NCBI GenBank assembly: GCA_900321965.1
Contig: ONYA01000039.1
Span: 1 to 56,278, forward strand
Length of the DNA: 56,278 nt
Source: an uncultured Prevotellaceae bacterium
Lineage (GTDB): Bacteria; Bacteroidota; Bacteroidia; Bacteroidales; Bacteroidaceae
Reading direction: 5' to 3'
Part shown: positions 1 to 6,687 of the stretch, one piece after another
Layout of the letters: each line of letters starts with the position of its first letter
How positions within the stretch are numbered: position 1 is the stretch's first letter
The notes under the pieces: generated by a model
Database searches by the model: none
What the model was told of the DNA's origin: nothing
Seen by the model: the letters and a program-made list of their open reading frames with translations, nothing else
Made by a program: the position numbers and the translations under genes

Positions 1-207
1 CTCGGCGTGTTTTCCCATATCAAAAGCGACGAGGAACTGAACGACATCAAGCAGCTCGTAGCCGATTACTATGCTAAGCGGCTCGATAGCATGACTGAGA
101 AAATGTGGCAGTCGGGCGAGCTTGACCAGAAGCGTCTTGACGAAATCAACGAGATGGATCTCCATGCTTGGCTGCGCGAACAAAAGGCTAAGGAGGAGGC
201 CGAGTAA
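1..207 (+). CDS. Putative antitoxin of a PIN-type toxin-antitoxin pair, probably cut by the window edge
   Basis: The reading frame is open to the first base, so the N-terminus is probably outside the window; the first possible start inside is a GTG at 7. The visible 66+ residues are very polar and helical (many E, K, D, Q), as in the C-terminal part of small antitoxins. It ends 6 bp before the PIN-domain gene, and an AGGAGGAGG stretch in its last codons can serve as that gene's ribosome binding site, which suggests translational coupling. The antitoxin role is inferred from position and size only; no DNA-binding motif is visible in the preserved part. Confidence 0.6.
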   Translation, partial: LGVFSHIKSDEELNDIKQLVADYYAKRLDSMTEKMWQSGELDQKRLDEINEMDLHAWLREQKAKEEAE

Positions 208-213
208 GCGTAT

Positions 214-621
214 ATGCGCATTGTCCTCGATACAAACAGCCTCGTGCAATGCGTTGGACGTCATAGTATTTACCGTGACGTTTGGCTCTCTGTGCTGAAG
301 GGACTTAACACACTGTGCGTTTCTAACGAGATACTCTTCGAATACGAGGAAATTCTGAAACGATTCTTTAGCCCCACTTTTGCAGAAGCTGTCATTGACG
401 CCTTGATGCAGAGTAGGCATGTTGAACTGATTAATCCCACATATCGTTTCAACCTCATCGCGGCAGACCCTGATGACAATAAGTTCGTTGACTGCGCCAT
501 ACAAGCCAACGCACGCTATATTGTAACCAATGACAATCACTATGAAGTGCTTCGACACATCGACTTCCCCAAGGTGGGCGTTATCAAGTTGATGGACTTC
601 CTGCTGTTGATTCATGGGTAA
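214..621 (+). CDS. PIN-domain toxin, COG1569/VapC-like putative RNase
   Basis: The 135-residue protein opens with MRIVLDTNSLV, the first strand of a PIN domain with its metal-binding Asp, and carries the later acidic motifs NEILFEYEEIL, AADPDDNKFVDCAI and YIVTNDNHY. These match the acidic residues that bind Mg2+/Mn2+ in PIN nucleases. Members of this family (putative toxin-antitoxin component, PIN family) are thought to cleave RNA and to be held inactive by the upstream protein. Length is normal and all expected acidic positions are present, so the gene looks intact. It is probably co-transcribed with the preceding gene; the GACAAC inverted repeat at 742-832 could end the transcript. Confidence 0.85.
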   Translation: MRIVLDTNSLVQCVGRHSIYRDVWLSVLKGLNTLCVSNEILFEYEEILKRFFSPTFAEAVIDALMQSRHVELINPTYRFNLIAADPDDNKFVDCAIQANARYIVTNDNHYEVLRHIDFPKVGVIKLMDFLLLIHG

Positions 622-741
622 TTGCACCTTACTCGAACGTTAATAGCCTGGTCGTTTCCTTTTCAATGATCAGAAGAACCGACCCCATGATCCCGTTTTA
701 ACACACCATTTCTTTGACGACAACAGCGTAATTTTTTTTTG

Positions 742-832
742 ACGACAACTAAGACAACTTGGACAACTTAAACAACAGTCGCTGCAAGCAGCGAATAAAA
801 AAGTTGTCTTTGTTGTCCTTGTTGTCGTTTTT
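742..832. terminator. Imperfect inverted repeat of GACAAC units, possible bidirectional terminator
   Basis: The 28 bases at 742-769 and 801-828 are complementary at 23 positions. Each arm is itself made of about three 9-bp units containing GACAAC. A small hairpin (TCGCT/AGCGA) lies in the loop. The right arm is followed by TTTTT on the plus strand, and a run of T precedes the left arm, giving the minus strand an A tract there. The structure could terminate the toxin-antitoxin transcript. Function is inferred. Confidence 0.5.
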
Positions 833-867
833 AAAAGCCCGTTAACCTTTTCCCAGGCAGGCGCCGC

Positions 868-920
868 GAGATTTTTGCGAATGGCCGTGAAATTTTTGCG
901 AATGGCCGTGAGATTTTTCA
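868..920. repeat. 21-bp direct repeat, about 2.5 copies
   Basis: Units at 868-888 and 889-909 differ at one base; a partial third unit starts at 910. The core is TTTTTGCGAATGGCCGT. No function is evident. Confidence 0.85.
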
Positions 921-949
921 CTCACGTCGGACAGATTGTCTTACAGTTG

Positions 950-1094
950 ACAGTTGACAGTTTTCACAGGCGTACTTTACGAATCGGGAGAAAAATGTGT
1001 ACTAAAAATTATACTATATATATAATATATATATTATATATATAGTATCTCCTTTTTTGCAGTTTCGAGCGCTTCTGTGAAAACTGTCAACTGT
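950..1094. repeat. 20-bp perfect inverted repeat enclosing a 38-bp AT palindrome
   Basis: Bases 950-969 (ACAGTTGACAGTTTTCACAG) are the exact reverse complement of 1075-1094. The left arm lies in short-period ACAGTTG repeats. Between the arms, 1011-1048 is a perfect 38-bp palindrome of almost pure AT. The arrangement resembles 53511-53867 near the other end of the window, which has unrelated arms but the same central AT core. Confidence 0.9.
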
Positions 1095-1162
1095 AAGAAC
1101 TGTAAGACGAGGGTATGGTGCTTTTTTTACCTTGTTTTTTTTGTAGTTTGCCGAAAAATGTG

Positions 1163-1170
1163 TAACTTTG
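1163..1170 (+). promoter_or_regulatory. Bacteroidetes-type -7 box TAACTTTG
   Basis: TAACTTTG followed by CAG, with a TTTG about 20 bp upstream, matches the Bacteroidetes -33/-7 promoter pattern. It lies 57 bp before the start of the secreted-protein gene at 1228. Confidence 0.7.
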
Positions 1171-1227
1171 CAGCGTATCCGGGAAATGAAGGATGCGATA
1201 TAAAAAATTGATCATTAAAATCTGCCT

Positions 1228-3207
1228 ATGAGAAGATATATTACTATTAATCTGCTGTTGTGGAGCTTGCTGCTGACGTACCAGGTGGCAAGGGCCGACG
1301 GCGTGACGCATGTAGCGTTTAGCGAGACGTTTGACGTCAACACTGGCACGGGAGGACGCGATAATAAGTTTAACGGCAGTGGTGTGGCCTCTAGTGGTGT
1401 CGCCTATGTCCAGGAAGGATGGACAAACAGCAATTCTGTGTATGGTGGCTCGGCGTGCCTGCGTTTTGGCACTTCCAGTAATAATGGTACGAATGGTACG
1501 TGTACGACGCCTGAGATAATATTAATAGGTACGGCTAAGACAGCCACGCTGACCTTCAACGCAGCAGGGTGGGGAAGTGGCACCAACAAGCTGACCGTTA
1601 CCGCCAACGAGGGCGTGACGCTGAGCGGCGACACACAGGTGACGCTGACCAACAGTGCGTGGACGGCCTATACCGTCAACATGACGCTGACTACCGCCAC
1701 GAGTGTGCAGCTGACCTTTACCGGCAAACGCGGATTCTTAGACGACGTAAAGGTGACGGAGACGGTGACGGCCATCAACCCGCCCGCATTGTCGGATGAG
1801 CGTTTCTTCTGGCCCAACACCACCGAGGAGGCCGTGATGACGGTCACGGTAGTTCCTGCCGACAGCACCACCGTCTATTACACCACCGACGGCTCGGAAC
1901 CTTCGGAGTCGCACGGACACAAGGCTATGCTGACCTCGAACTTCGACATTGAGGGGACGACGACGGTGAAGGCCAAAGCTTACTACAAGACGCTGGCCAG
2001 CGACGTCGTTTCCAGAACCTACACGCAGGGAGCTACCGTCAGCAGCATCGCAGCCTTCAAGGCACTGGCCGACGGCACCGAGACGCGTCTGGCCATCAGC
2101 GACGACGCCAACGCCCGCGTGCTGCATGCCTATAATAATAAGGTGTACCTGCGCGACAATACCGGCACCCTCTGCTTCGACTTCGGCACGACGGCAGCGT
2201 TCAATCCCGCCCCTGCCCACAACCAGCACGTTGCGGGATGGATCGTGGGCCGTAAGCAGACGGAGAACGGACTGCCGAAGCTCGTGGCTACGGGCAACAC
2301 GACGACCGACTACTTAGCAATGGCCGCCCCGGTGACGGAGCCTGCTACGGAGCCTGCCGTCATCACCACCGATGCCGTCGGCAACTTCGCCTTGAGTGGC
2401 AAGGTCGGCGACTGGGTGACCGTCAGCGGTGCCAGGATTGCAGCGTCGTCGACGGTCAGCAATGTGTTTGGCATACAGGATTACACCGCAGTCTACGACG
2501 GTGCCCTGATTGACGTGTCGGCCATCGTCACCGCCAATAACCAGATGGCACCGGTGGCGTATAACGACATCAAGCCCGTGGTCTATGTCATTGACGAAGA
2601 CCAGGATTTCGTGTCGCCAGGCGCTGACATCCAGAATGCTACCGTCCGCCTGAAGCGTACGCTGAGCAAGGACCATTGGAACACGCTGGCCGTGCCCTTC
2701 AGCACGACGCTGACAGGGCGCGTCCGCGAATACGACTATGCCGACGGTAACACCATGAAGTTTAAGGACGCTGCCAGCATCGAGGCCGGCAAGCCCTATC
2801 TGGTAAAGCCCGACCAGACGGTCGAGAACCCCGTGTTTGCGAATGTCACGCTGAGTGCTGCGGCGCCTCAGACCGTCACTAACGGCAACTACAGCTTCGT
2901 GGGCCTCTACTCACCCACGGAACTGGCTACCAACAAGACGGAACTCTTCCTGAGGAGTGACGGCAATCTGTACTATCCTGCTGCCGGCAATGCCCGTCTG
3001 GCAGGCATGAGAGCCTACTTCAAAGTGCCCGGAGGCCAGCAGGTGCGCCTGATGGCTGACGATGCCGATGTCACAGGTATCATCGGCATCGGACAGCATC
3101 GGACGACGGATGACGGCAACGCCCTCTACGACTTGCAAGGACGACGTGTGACGCAGCTGAAGAAGGGCGTCTATGTTCGTGACGGAAAGAAAATCATTAT
3201 TCACTAA
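1228..3207 (+). CDS. Secreted multidomain protein with chitobiase-type C-terminal domain, OB-like domain and sorting-type tail
   Basis: A signal peptide (about residues 1-23, MRRYITINLLLWSLLLTYQV...) starts this 659-residue protein. Residues about 190-265 (ATTVYYTTDGSEPS-like pattern, here STTVYYTTDGSEPS) resemble the CHB_HEX_C_1 beta-sandwich of chitobiase. Residues about 270-435 resemble the OB-fold modules common in Bacteroidales exported proteins (KVYLRDNTGTLCFDFG). The extreme C-terminus (YDLQGRRV...KKGVYVRDGKKI) resembles the last strands of a T9SS-type sorting domain. No enzymatic domain is recognised, so the protein is probably a binding or adhesion factor on the cell surface. A gap of 6 bp separates it from the LAGS-peptide/nuclease ORF, suggesting one transcript from the box at 1163. 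Confidence 0.75.
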   Translation: MRRYITINLLLWSLLLTYQVARADGVTHVAFSETFDVNTGTGGRDNKFNGSGVASSGVAYVQEGWTNSNSVYGGSACLRFGTSSNNGTNGTCTTPEIILIGTAKTATLTFNAAGWGSGTNKLTVTANEGVTLSGDTQVTLTNSAWTAYTVNMTLTTATSVQLTFTGKRGFLDDVKVTETVTAINPPALSDERFFWPNTTEEAVMTVTVVPADSTTVYYTTDGSEPSESHGHKAMLTSNFDIEGTTTVKAKAYYKTLASDVVSRTYTQGATVSSIAAFKALADGTETRLAISDDANARVLHAYNNKVYLRDNTGTLCFDFGTTAAFNPAPAHNQHVAGWIVGRKQTENGLPKLVATGNTTTDYLAMAAPVTEPATEPAVITTDAVGNFALSGKVGDWVTVSGARIAASSTVSNVFGIQDYTAVYDGALIDVSAIVTANNQMAPVAYNDIKPVVYVIDEDQDFVSPGADIQNATVRLKRTLSKDHWNTLAVPFSTTLTGRVREYDYADGNTMKFKDAASIEAGKPYLVKPDQTVENPVFANVTLSAAAPQTVTNGNYSFVGLYSPTELATNKTELFLRSDGNLYYPAAGNARLAGMRAYFKVPGGQQVRLMADDADVTGIIGIGQHRTTDDGNALYDLQGRRVTQLKKGVYVRDGKKIIIH

Positions 3208-3213
3208 ACAGCT

Positions 3214-3396
3214 ATGAAGACTATGAAAAAGGAATACGTAAGTCCAGTAGCTGAAGTGCTGGAAACCCGCCCCCAGCCGATGTTGGCAGGATCGGCAGGC
3301 GTAACAGATAATGGTGATGTGGTGATCAATGAAAGCGATGCCACAGAAGGCGACGTCATTGACGCATGTACGCGTGGCGACGACTTCCTCTTCAAG
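3214..3396 (+). other. LAGS-type small peptide segment upstream of the nuclease signal peptide
   Basis: This segment shares the pattern KKxYxxPxxEV...LAGS with the separate 49-residue peptide at 55838-55987, and like it follows a secreted protein with a DLQGRRV tail. After LAGS comes an acidic, Gly/Asp-rich tail ending DACTRGDDFLFK. Such peptides usually end about here, but this one runs straight into the nuclease. An alternative start is ATG 3223 (MKKEYVSP). Confidence 0.65.
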
Positions 3397-4536
3397 ATGA
3401 TCTTCAAGACCCTGCTCGTGGTGCTGATGTCGACAGCAGCACTCGCCCTCCGCGCACAGACGGTGCAGCCCGCAGGACCGCCCGCCGACGGTAAGACCCA
3501 CGCGATGACCATCACGCTGAAAAACGGCATGACGGTCAGCTATGAGCTGTCGGCGATGAGCCATGTCACCTACCTGCCGGGCATCGGTATGAAGGTGTAT
3601 CTGAAGACGGCGACGACGTCTGTCGACTACCTGTTCTCGCAGATGACGAAGATAGAATATGTCGTCGACAGCAACGATAATGCCAACTGGGAAACGACGG
3701 CGGGCATGTGGACCGACTATCCTGAAGCCTGGCGACTGGAATATCCGCGGTTGAGCGACAATCTGTCGCCCACGAAGGAGGGCGCCGAGACGAAGAACCA
3801 GATCATCGTCAAGCGTACCGACGATTACGGCATCACCTACTCGCTTGAGTGGGACAACGCCAAGATTGCCAACCGCTGGACGTGCTACCAGCTGCACGCG
3901 GGCAACTCGCTGTCGGAAACAGGGCGCCACGACGACTTCAAGGCCGACGAGGAAGTGGCGGTGTCGTCGACGCTCAACGACTATAAGGGCAGCGGATTCT
4001 CGCGCGGACACCTCTGTCCGTCGGCCGATCGCCTGTGTAGTGAGGAGCAGAACAAGCAGACGTTCTACCTGACGAACATGCAGCCGCAGTACCAGAGTCA
4101 TAACGGCGTGCTATGGGCCAACTTAGAGGCGCTGGTGCGCAACTACGCTACCAACGACAGCTATTCCAGCAGCCACTGTGACACGCTCTATATCGTCAAG
4201 GCAGCTACCATCAGCAGCAAGGTGACCATCGACGGACAGCAGGTGGACGGCGTCTATCCCGGCGTGAAGTGCGGACAGCTGTTGGTGCCGAAATACTTCT
4301 ATATGGCATTGCTGCACTACAACAAGGCGACCGACACCTATCACGCCGTAGCCTTCTGGACGGAGCATCTGGATGTGAGCGACAAGAATAAGAATTATGG
4401 CGACTATGCCATCAGCATTGCCGAGCTGCAGCGCCGTACGGGCATCGACTTCTTCTGCAACCTGCCCGATGCCATTGAGAGCGACGTTGAGGAAACCGTC
4501 GACCTCGACTTCTGGAAGTTGACGACCACGAATTAA
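3214..4536 (+). CDS. LAGS-type peptide fused in frame to a secreted DNA/RNA non-specific endonuclease
   Basis: The frame encodes two parts. Residues 1-61 form a small polar peptide (KKEYVSPVAEV then MLAGS). At residue 62 (ATG at 3397) a clear signal peptide begins, MIFKTLLVVLMSTAALALRA, followed by a NUC1-type endonuclease. The active-site motif SRGHLCPSADR is near residue 262, with the general-base His, and the metal-binding Asn lies in YLTNMQPQ near residue 285. The fold hydrolyses DNA and RNA outside the cytoplasm. Because the signal peptide is internal, the nuclease may start at 3397, with the upstream peptide a separate product whose stop codon was lost. No stop lies between the parts. 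The last codons run into AATTAAACG repeats. Confidence 0.8.
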   Translation: MKTMKKEYVSPVAEVLETRPQPMLAGSAGVTDNGDVVINESDATEGDVIDACTRGDDFLFKMIFKTLLVVLMSTAALALRAQTVQPAGPPADGKTHAMTITLKNGMTVSYELSAMSHVTYLPGIGMKVYLKTATTSVDYLFSQMTKIEYVVDSNDNANWETTAGMWTDYPEAWRLEYPRLSDNLSPTKEGAETKNQIIVKRTDDYGITYSLEWDNAKIANRWTCYQLHAGNSLSETGRHDDFKADEEVAVSSTLNDYKGSGFSRGHLCPSADRLCSEEQNKQTFYLTNMQPQYQSHNGVLWANLEALVRNYATNDSYSSSHCDTLYIVKAATISSKVTIDGQQVDGVYPGVKCGQLLVPKYFYMALLHYNKATDTYHAVAFWTEHLDVSDKNKNYGDYAISIAELQRRTGIDFFCNLPDAIESDVEETVDLDFWKLTTTN

Positions 4537-4625
4537 ACGAATTAAACGAATTAAACTTATAACGACCACGAGATTTGTCGAAGACCCACGAGTGCTCGCA
4601 GTAATTTAACGAATTAAACGAATTA
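4529..4625. repeat. AATTAAACG 9-bp tandem repeats around the nuclease stop codon
   Basis: AATTAAACG is repeated three times beginning inside the last codons of the nuclease gene (its TAA stop is part of the repeat) and again at about 4600-4625. The same ACGACCAC plus ATTAAAC arrangement occurs at 56165-56198. Confidence 0.8.
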
Positions 4626-4683
4626 TGAACGACTACGAAACTTGTGTAATTCGTGGTTAAAAAAAATATCAGTGTTTATCCAA

Positions 4684-6396
4684 ATGTTCTGTAGGCTTAG
4701 ACAAATTGGTGTGATGGTGGCCGCTGTGGCGGTGGTGTCGTGTGGCAGCAAGGGTGAAGGATTGTTTCATTCCGAAGAACAGGCTGTGACTGTCAGTCCG
4801 CTGGCCGAGCAGTTGGGCTTCTCCAAAGACCGGCCGCTGGTCATGGGCATGAACACCAGCTATGCGCCGCTGCAGTATGTCGACGACAAAGGAACGCCCA
4901 GCGGCTATGACGTAGAGTTCACGAAGGTGCTGATGCGCCGCATGGGCATCCCCTTCGCTTTCTCGCCGAACCACTGGGACAAGATGTCGCCGGGCATCAT
5001 CGAGGGCAAGTACGATTTAGGAATGCTGGTCTACTCGGCTTATCGCAAGGAGCTGACGAACTACTCCAACGCCGTCTTCAGGATGTACTACCAGATAGTC
5101 TACCGCAAGAAAGACTATACCGAATTTGACTTCCGCCACCTGAAAGGCCGGCGGATAGCCTATATGAAGTCGCGCCCCATAGGAATGATGCTGAAGGAGG
5201 AAGGAGCCGTCGACGACAGCATTACCGACCTGCGCCAGGCCTTTGTCGACTTGTCCAAGGGACAGTACGACGGACTTATCTGCTACCGCTTTCAGGCCAA
5301 GTATAATTTGGAGCAGTTAGGACTCAGCGACCAGCTGCAGGCCGACGAACTGTCGCTCGAACCCCGTGAGTATTGCTATGCCAGCCACGACTCGCTGCTT
5401 ATCAATGCCATCAATGACGAACTGCGGAAGATGGAGGAAGAGGGCGTCGTCGACGAGATCTACGGACAGGACGTCGTCGCGTCGTTCGGCGTCAGCGAGA
5501 TTCCCGTCTGGATATGGCTGCTGTTAGCGTTGCTGACATTCGTGTTCCTGGTTGTGTTCAGCGTCAACCGCTACCGTCTGAGCCGTCGGTTGCAGATAGC
5601 CCATAAACGCCTGCAGATAGCCTACGACCAGATGGCCGAGAAGAACGATGCCCTCCAGACTGCCAATGCGCGGGCTGAGGAGTCTACGCGCATGAAGAGT
5701 GCCTTTATCAAGCAAATCTCTCACGAGATACGCACGCCGCTGAACATCCTCAGTGGTTTTACGCAGATTTTGACCACGCCAGATACCAGCCTGTCGGTAA
5801 AAGAGCGCGAAGAGGCGTCCAAGCAGGTTGTCGACAGTACCGCCCGCATCACAGGACTCGTCAACAAGATGCTTGAGTTGTCGGACATCAGCAGCAATAT
5901 CGTACTTAATCGCGACGAGGAGGTCACGGCTCAGTATGTTGCCAGTCTGGCGGTGATGACGTCGGGCATTGAGAAGGCAGAGCACCTCGACTTCGAACTG
6001 CACGATGAGGCCGGCTCCGACCTGCCGTTTAAGACCCATCTCTACTCGGCTGTCCGCATCGTGGAGCTGCTGCTCGACAATGCCATCAAGTTCACCCGTC
6101 CCCCCGAGGCTTATATGGCACAGCTGAAGGTGAAGAAAAAGGAGCGGGTGAAGCTGACGGCAGGCTGTCAGGACGGCGTGGTGCGCTTTGTGGTTGAGGA
6201 CACGGGCATCGGCATCCCGGAAAAGGAAGCAGACCATATCTTCGACGAGTTCGTGCAGTTGGACGAGTATTATGACGGCACGGGCATCGGACTGGCTGTT
6301 GCCCGTTCGCTGGCTCGCCGTCTCGACGGCGATGTCGTGCTCGACACTAATTACGGGAAGGGCGCGCGCTTTGTCGTCACGTTGGCGGTGCCCTGA
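4684..6396 (+). CDS. Lipoprotein-type sensor histidine kinase with a periplasmic solute-binding domain
   Basis: The protein (570 residues from ATG 4684) starts with a lipoprotein signal, GVMVAAVAVVSCGSK. Next is a bacterial family-3 solute-binding domain (MGMNTSYAPLQYVDDKGTPS...), then a transmembrane helix at about 275-294 (VWIWLLLALLTFVFLVVFSV), a coiled coil, a HisKA domain with phospho-acceptor His347 (ISHEIRTPLN), and a HATPase_c domain with N box (LLLDNAIKF) and G boxes (EDTGIGIP, GTGIGLAVA). It should bind a small ligand, perhaps an amino acid, in the periplasm and phosphorylate a response regulator. No receiver domain and no adjacent regulator are present, so its partner is elsewhere. 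The frame extends to a TTG at 4642, but 4684 gives the proper signal peptide. Confidence 0.85.
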   Translation: MFCRLRQIGVMVAAVAVVSCGSKGEGLFHSEEQAVTVSPLAEQLGFSKDRPLVMGMNTSYAPLQYVDDKGTPSGYDVEFTKVLMRRMGIPFAFSPNHWDKMSPGIIEGKYDLGMLVYSAYRKELTNYSNAVFRMYYQIVYRKKDYTEFDFRHLKGRRIAYMKSRPIGMMLKEEGAVDDSITDLRQAFVDLSKGQYDGLICYRFQAKYNLEQLGLSDQLQADELSLEPREYCYASHDSLLINAINDELRKMEEEGVVDEIYGQDVVASFGVSEIPVWIWLLLALLTFVFLVVFSVNRYRLSRRLQIAHKRLQIAYDQMAEKNDALQTANARAEESTRMKSAFIKQISHEIRTPLNILSGFTQILTTPDTSLSVKEREEASKQVVDSTARITGLVNKMLELSDISSNIVLNRDEEVTAQYVASLAVMTSGIEKAEHLDFELHDEAGSDLPFKTHLYSAVRIVELLLDNAIKFTRPPEAYMAQLKVKKKERVKLTAGCQDGVVRFVVEDTGIGIPEKEADHIFDEFVQLDEYYDGTGIGLAVARSLARRLDGDVVLDTNYGKGARFVVTLAVP

Positions 6397-6439
6397 TTGA
6401 AATTCTTTCAAATTATTTGGCTGAAAGAAAAATAATGTG

Positions 6440-6447
6440 TAACTTTG
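6440..6447 (+). promoter_or_regulatory. Promoter -7 box TAACTTTG for the riboswitch operon
   Basis: TAACTTTG at 6440-6447 with TTTGG at 6416-6420 gives good Bacteroidetes promoter spacing. The cobalamin riboswitch begins within about 10 bp downstream. Confidence 0.75.
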
Positions 6448-6451
6448 CAGC

Positions 6452-6655
6452 CGTTTTGGTGATGACGGGGTGTTTCACTCCGGCATAAAAGGGAATCAGG
6501 TGAGAGTCCTGAGCAGTACCCGCTACTGTCATCCCCTTGTGAAAAGTCCGAACAAAACCACTGGCGCGAGCCGGGAAGGTGGGCTTTTTGGGGAGAGCCA
6601 GGAGACCTGCCAAGATGATGTGACAGACGCCCACGTGTCTCGGGAATAAGGCGCG
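6452..6655 (+). ncRNA. Cobalamin (AdoCbl-type) riboswitch
   Basis: The leader holds the conserved elements of a B12 riboswitch in the right order: AAAGGGAATCAGGTGAGAGT (near 6488), CAGTACCCGCTACTGTCAT, the CACTGGC...GGGAAGGTGGG segment, and the B12 box GAGAGCCAGGAGACCTGCC ending at 6611. A hairpin with AGAC...GTCT arms at about 6625-6640 could be the expression platform just before the TonB receptor. Binding of cobalamin would be expected to repress the operon. The match rests on primary sequence motifs; a covariance model would be decisive. Confidence 0.92.
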
Positions 6656-6687
6656 ATGAGGTGCGAAAAAAGACGAAGTCCGTTAGA

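Larger units (their letters stand above)
622..1227. other. Gene-free region rich in inverted and tandem repeats
   Basis: No convincing gene is seen in these 606 bases; the one ORF on the minus strand is low complexity and built from the repeats. The region holds, in order: an imperfect inverted repeat of GACAAC units (742-828), two and a half copies of a 21-bp direct repeat (868-920), a 20-bp perfect inverted repeat (950-969 with 1075-1094) enclosing a perfect 38-bp AT palindrome (1011-1048), and a promoter-like box (1163-1170) for the next gene. Confidence 0.8.

Noticed and set aside
670-921. 83-codon open frame on the minus strand in the first gene-free region
   Set aside because: Made of the repeats themselves (NLTAIRKNFTAIRKNL, TTTRTTKTT); low complexity and no start context.
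2911-4101. 396-codon open frame on the minus strand
   Set aside because: It is antisense to the secreted-protein and nuclease genes, spans their junction, and has His/Arg/Val-rich composition of a mirror frame with no motif.
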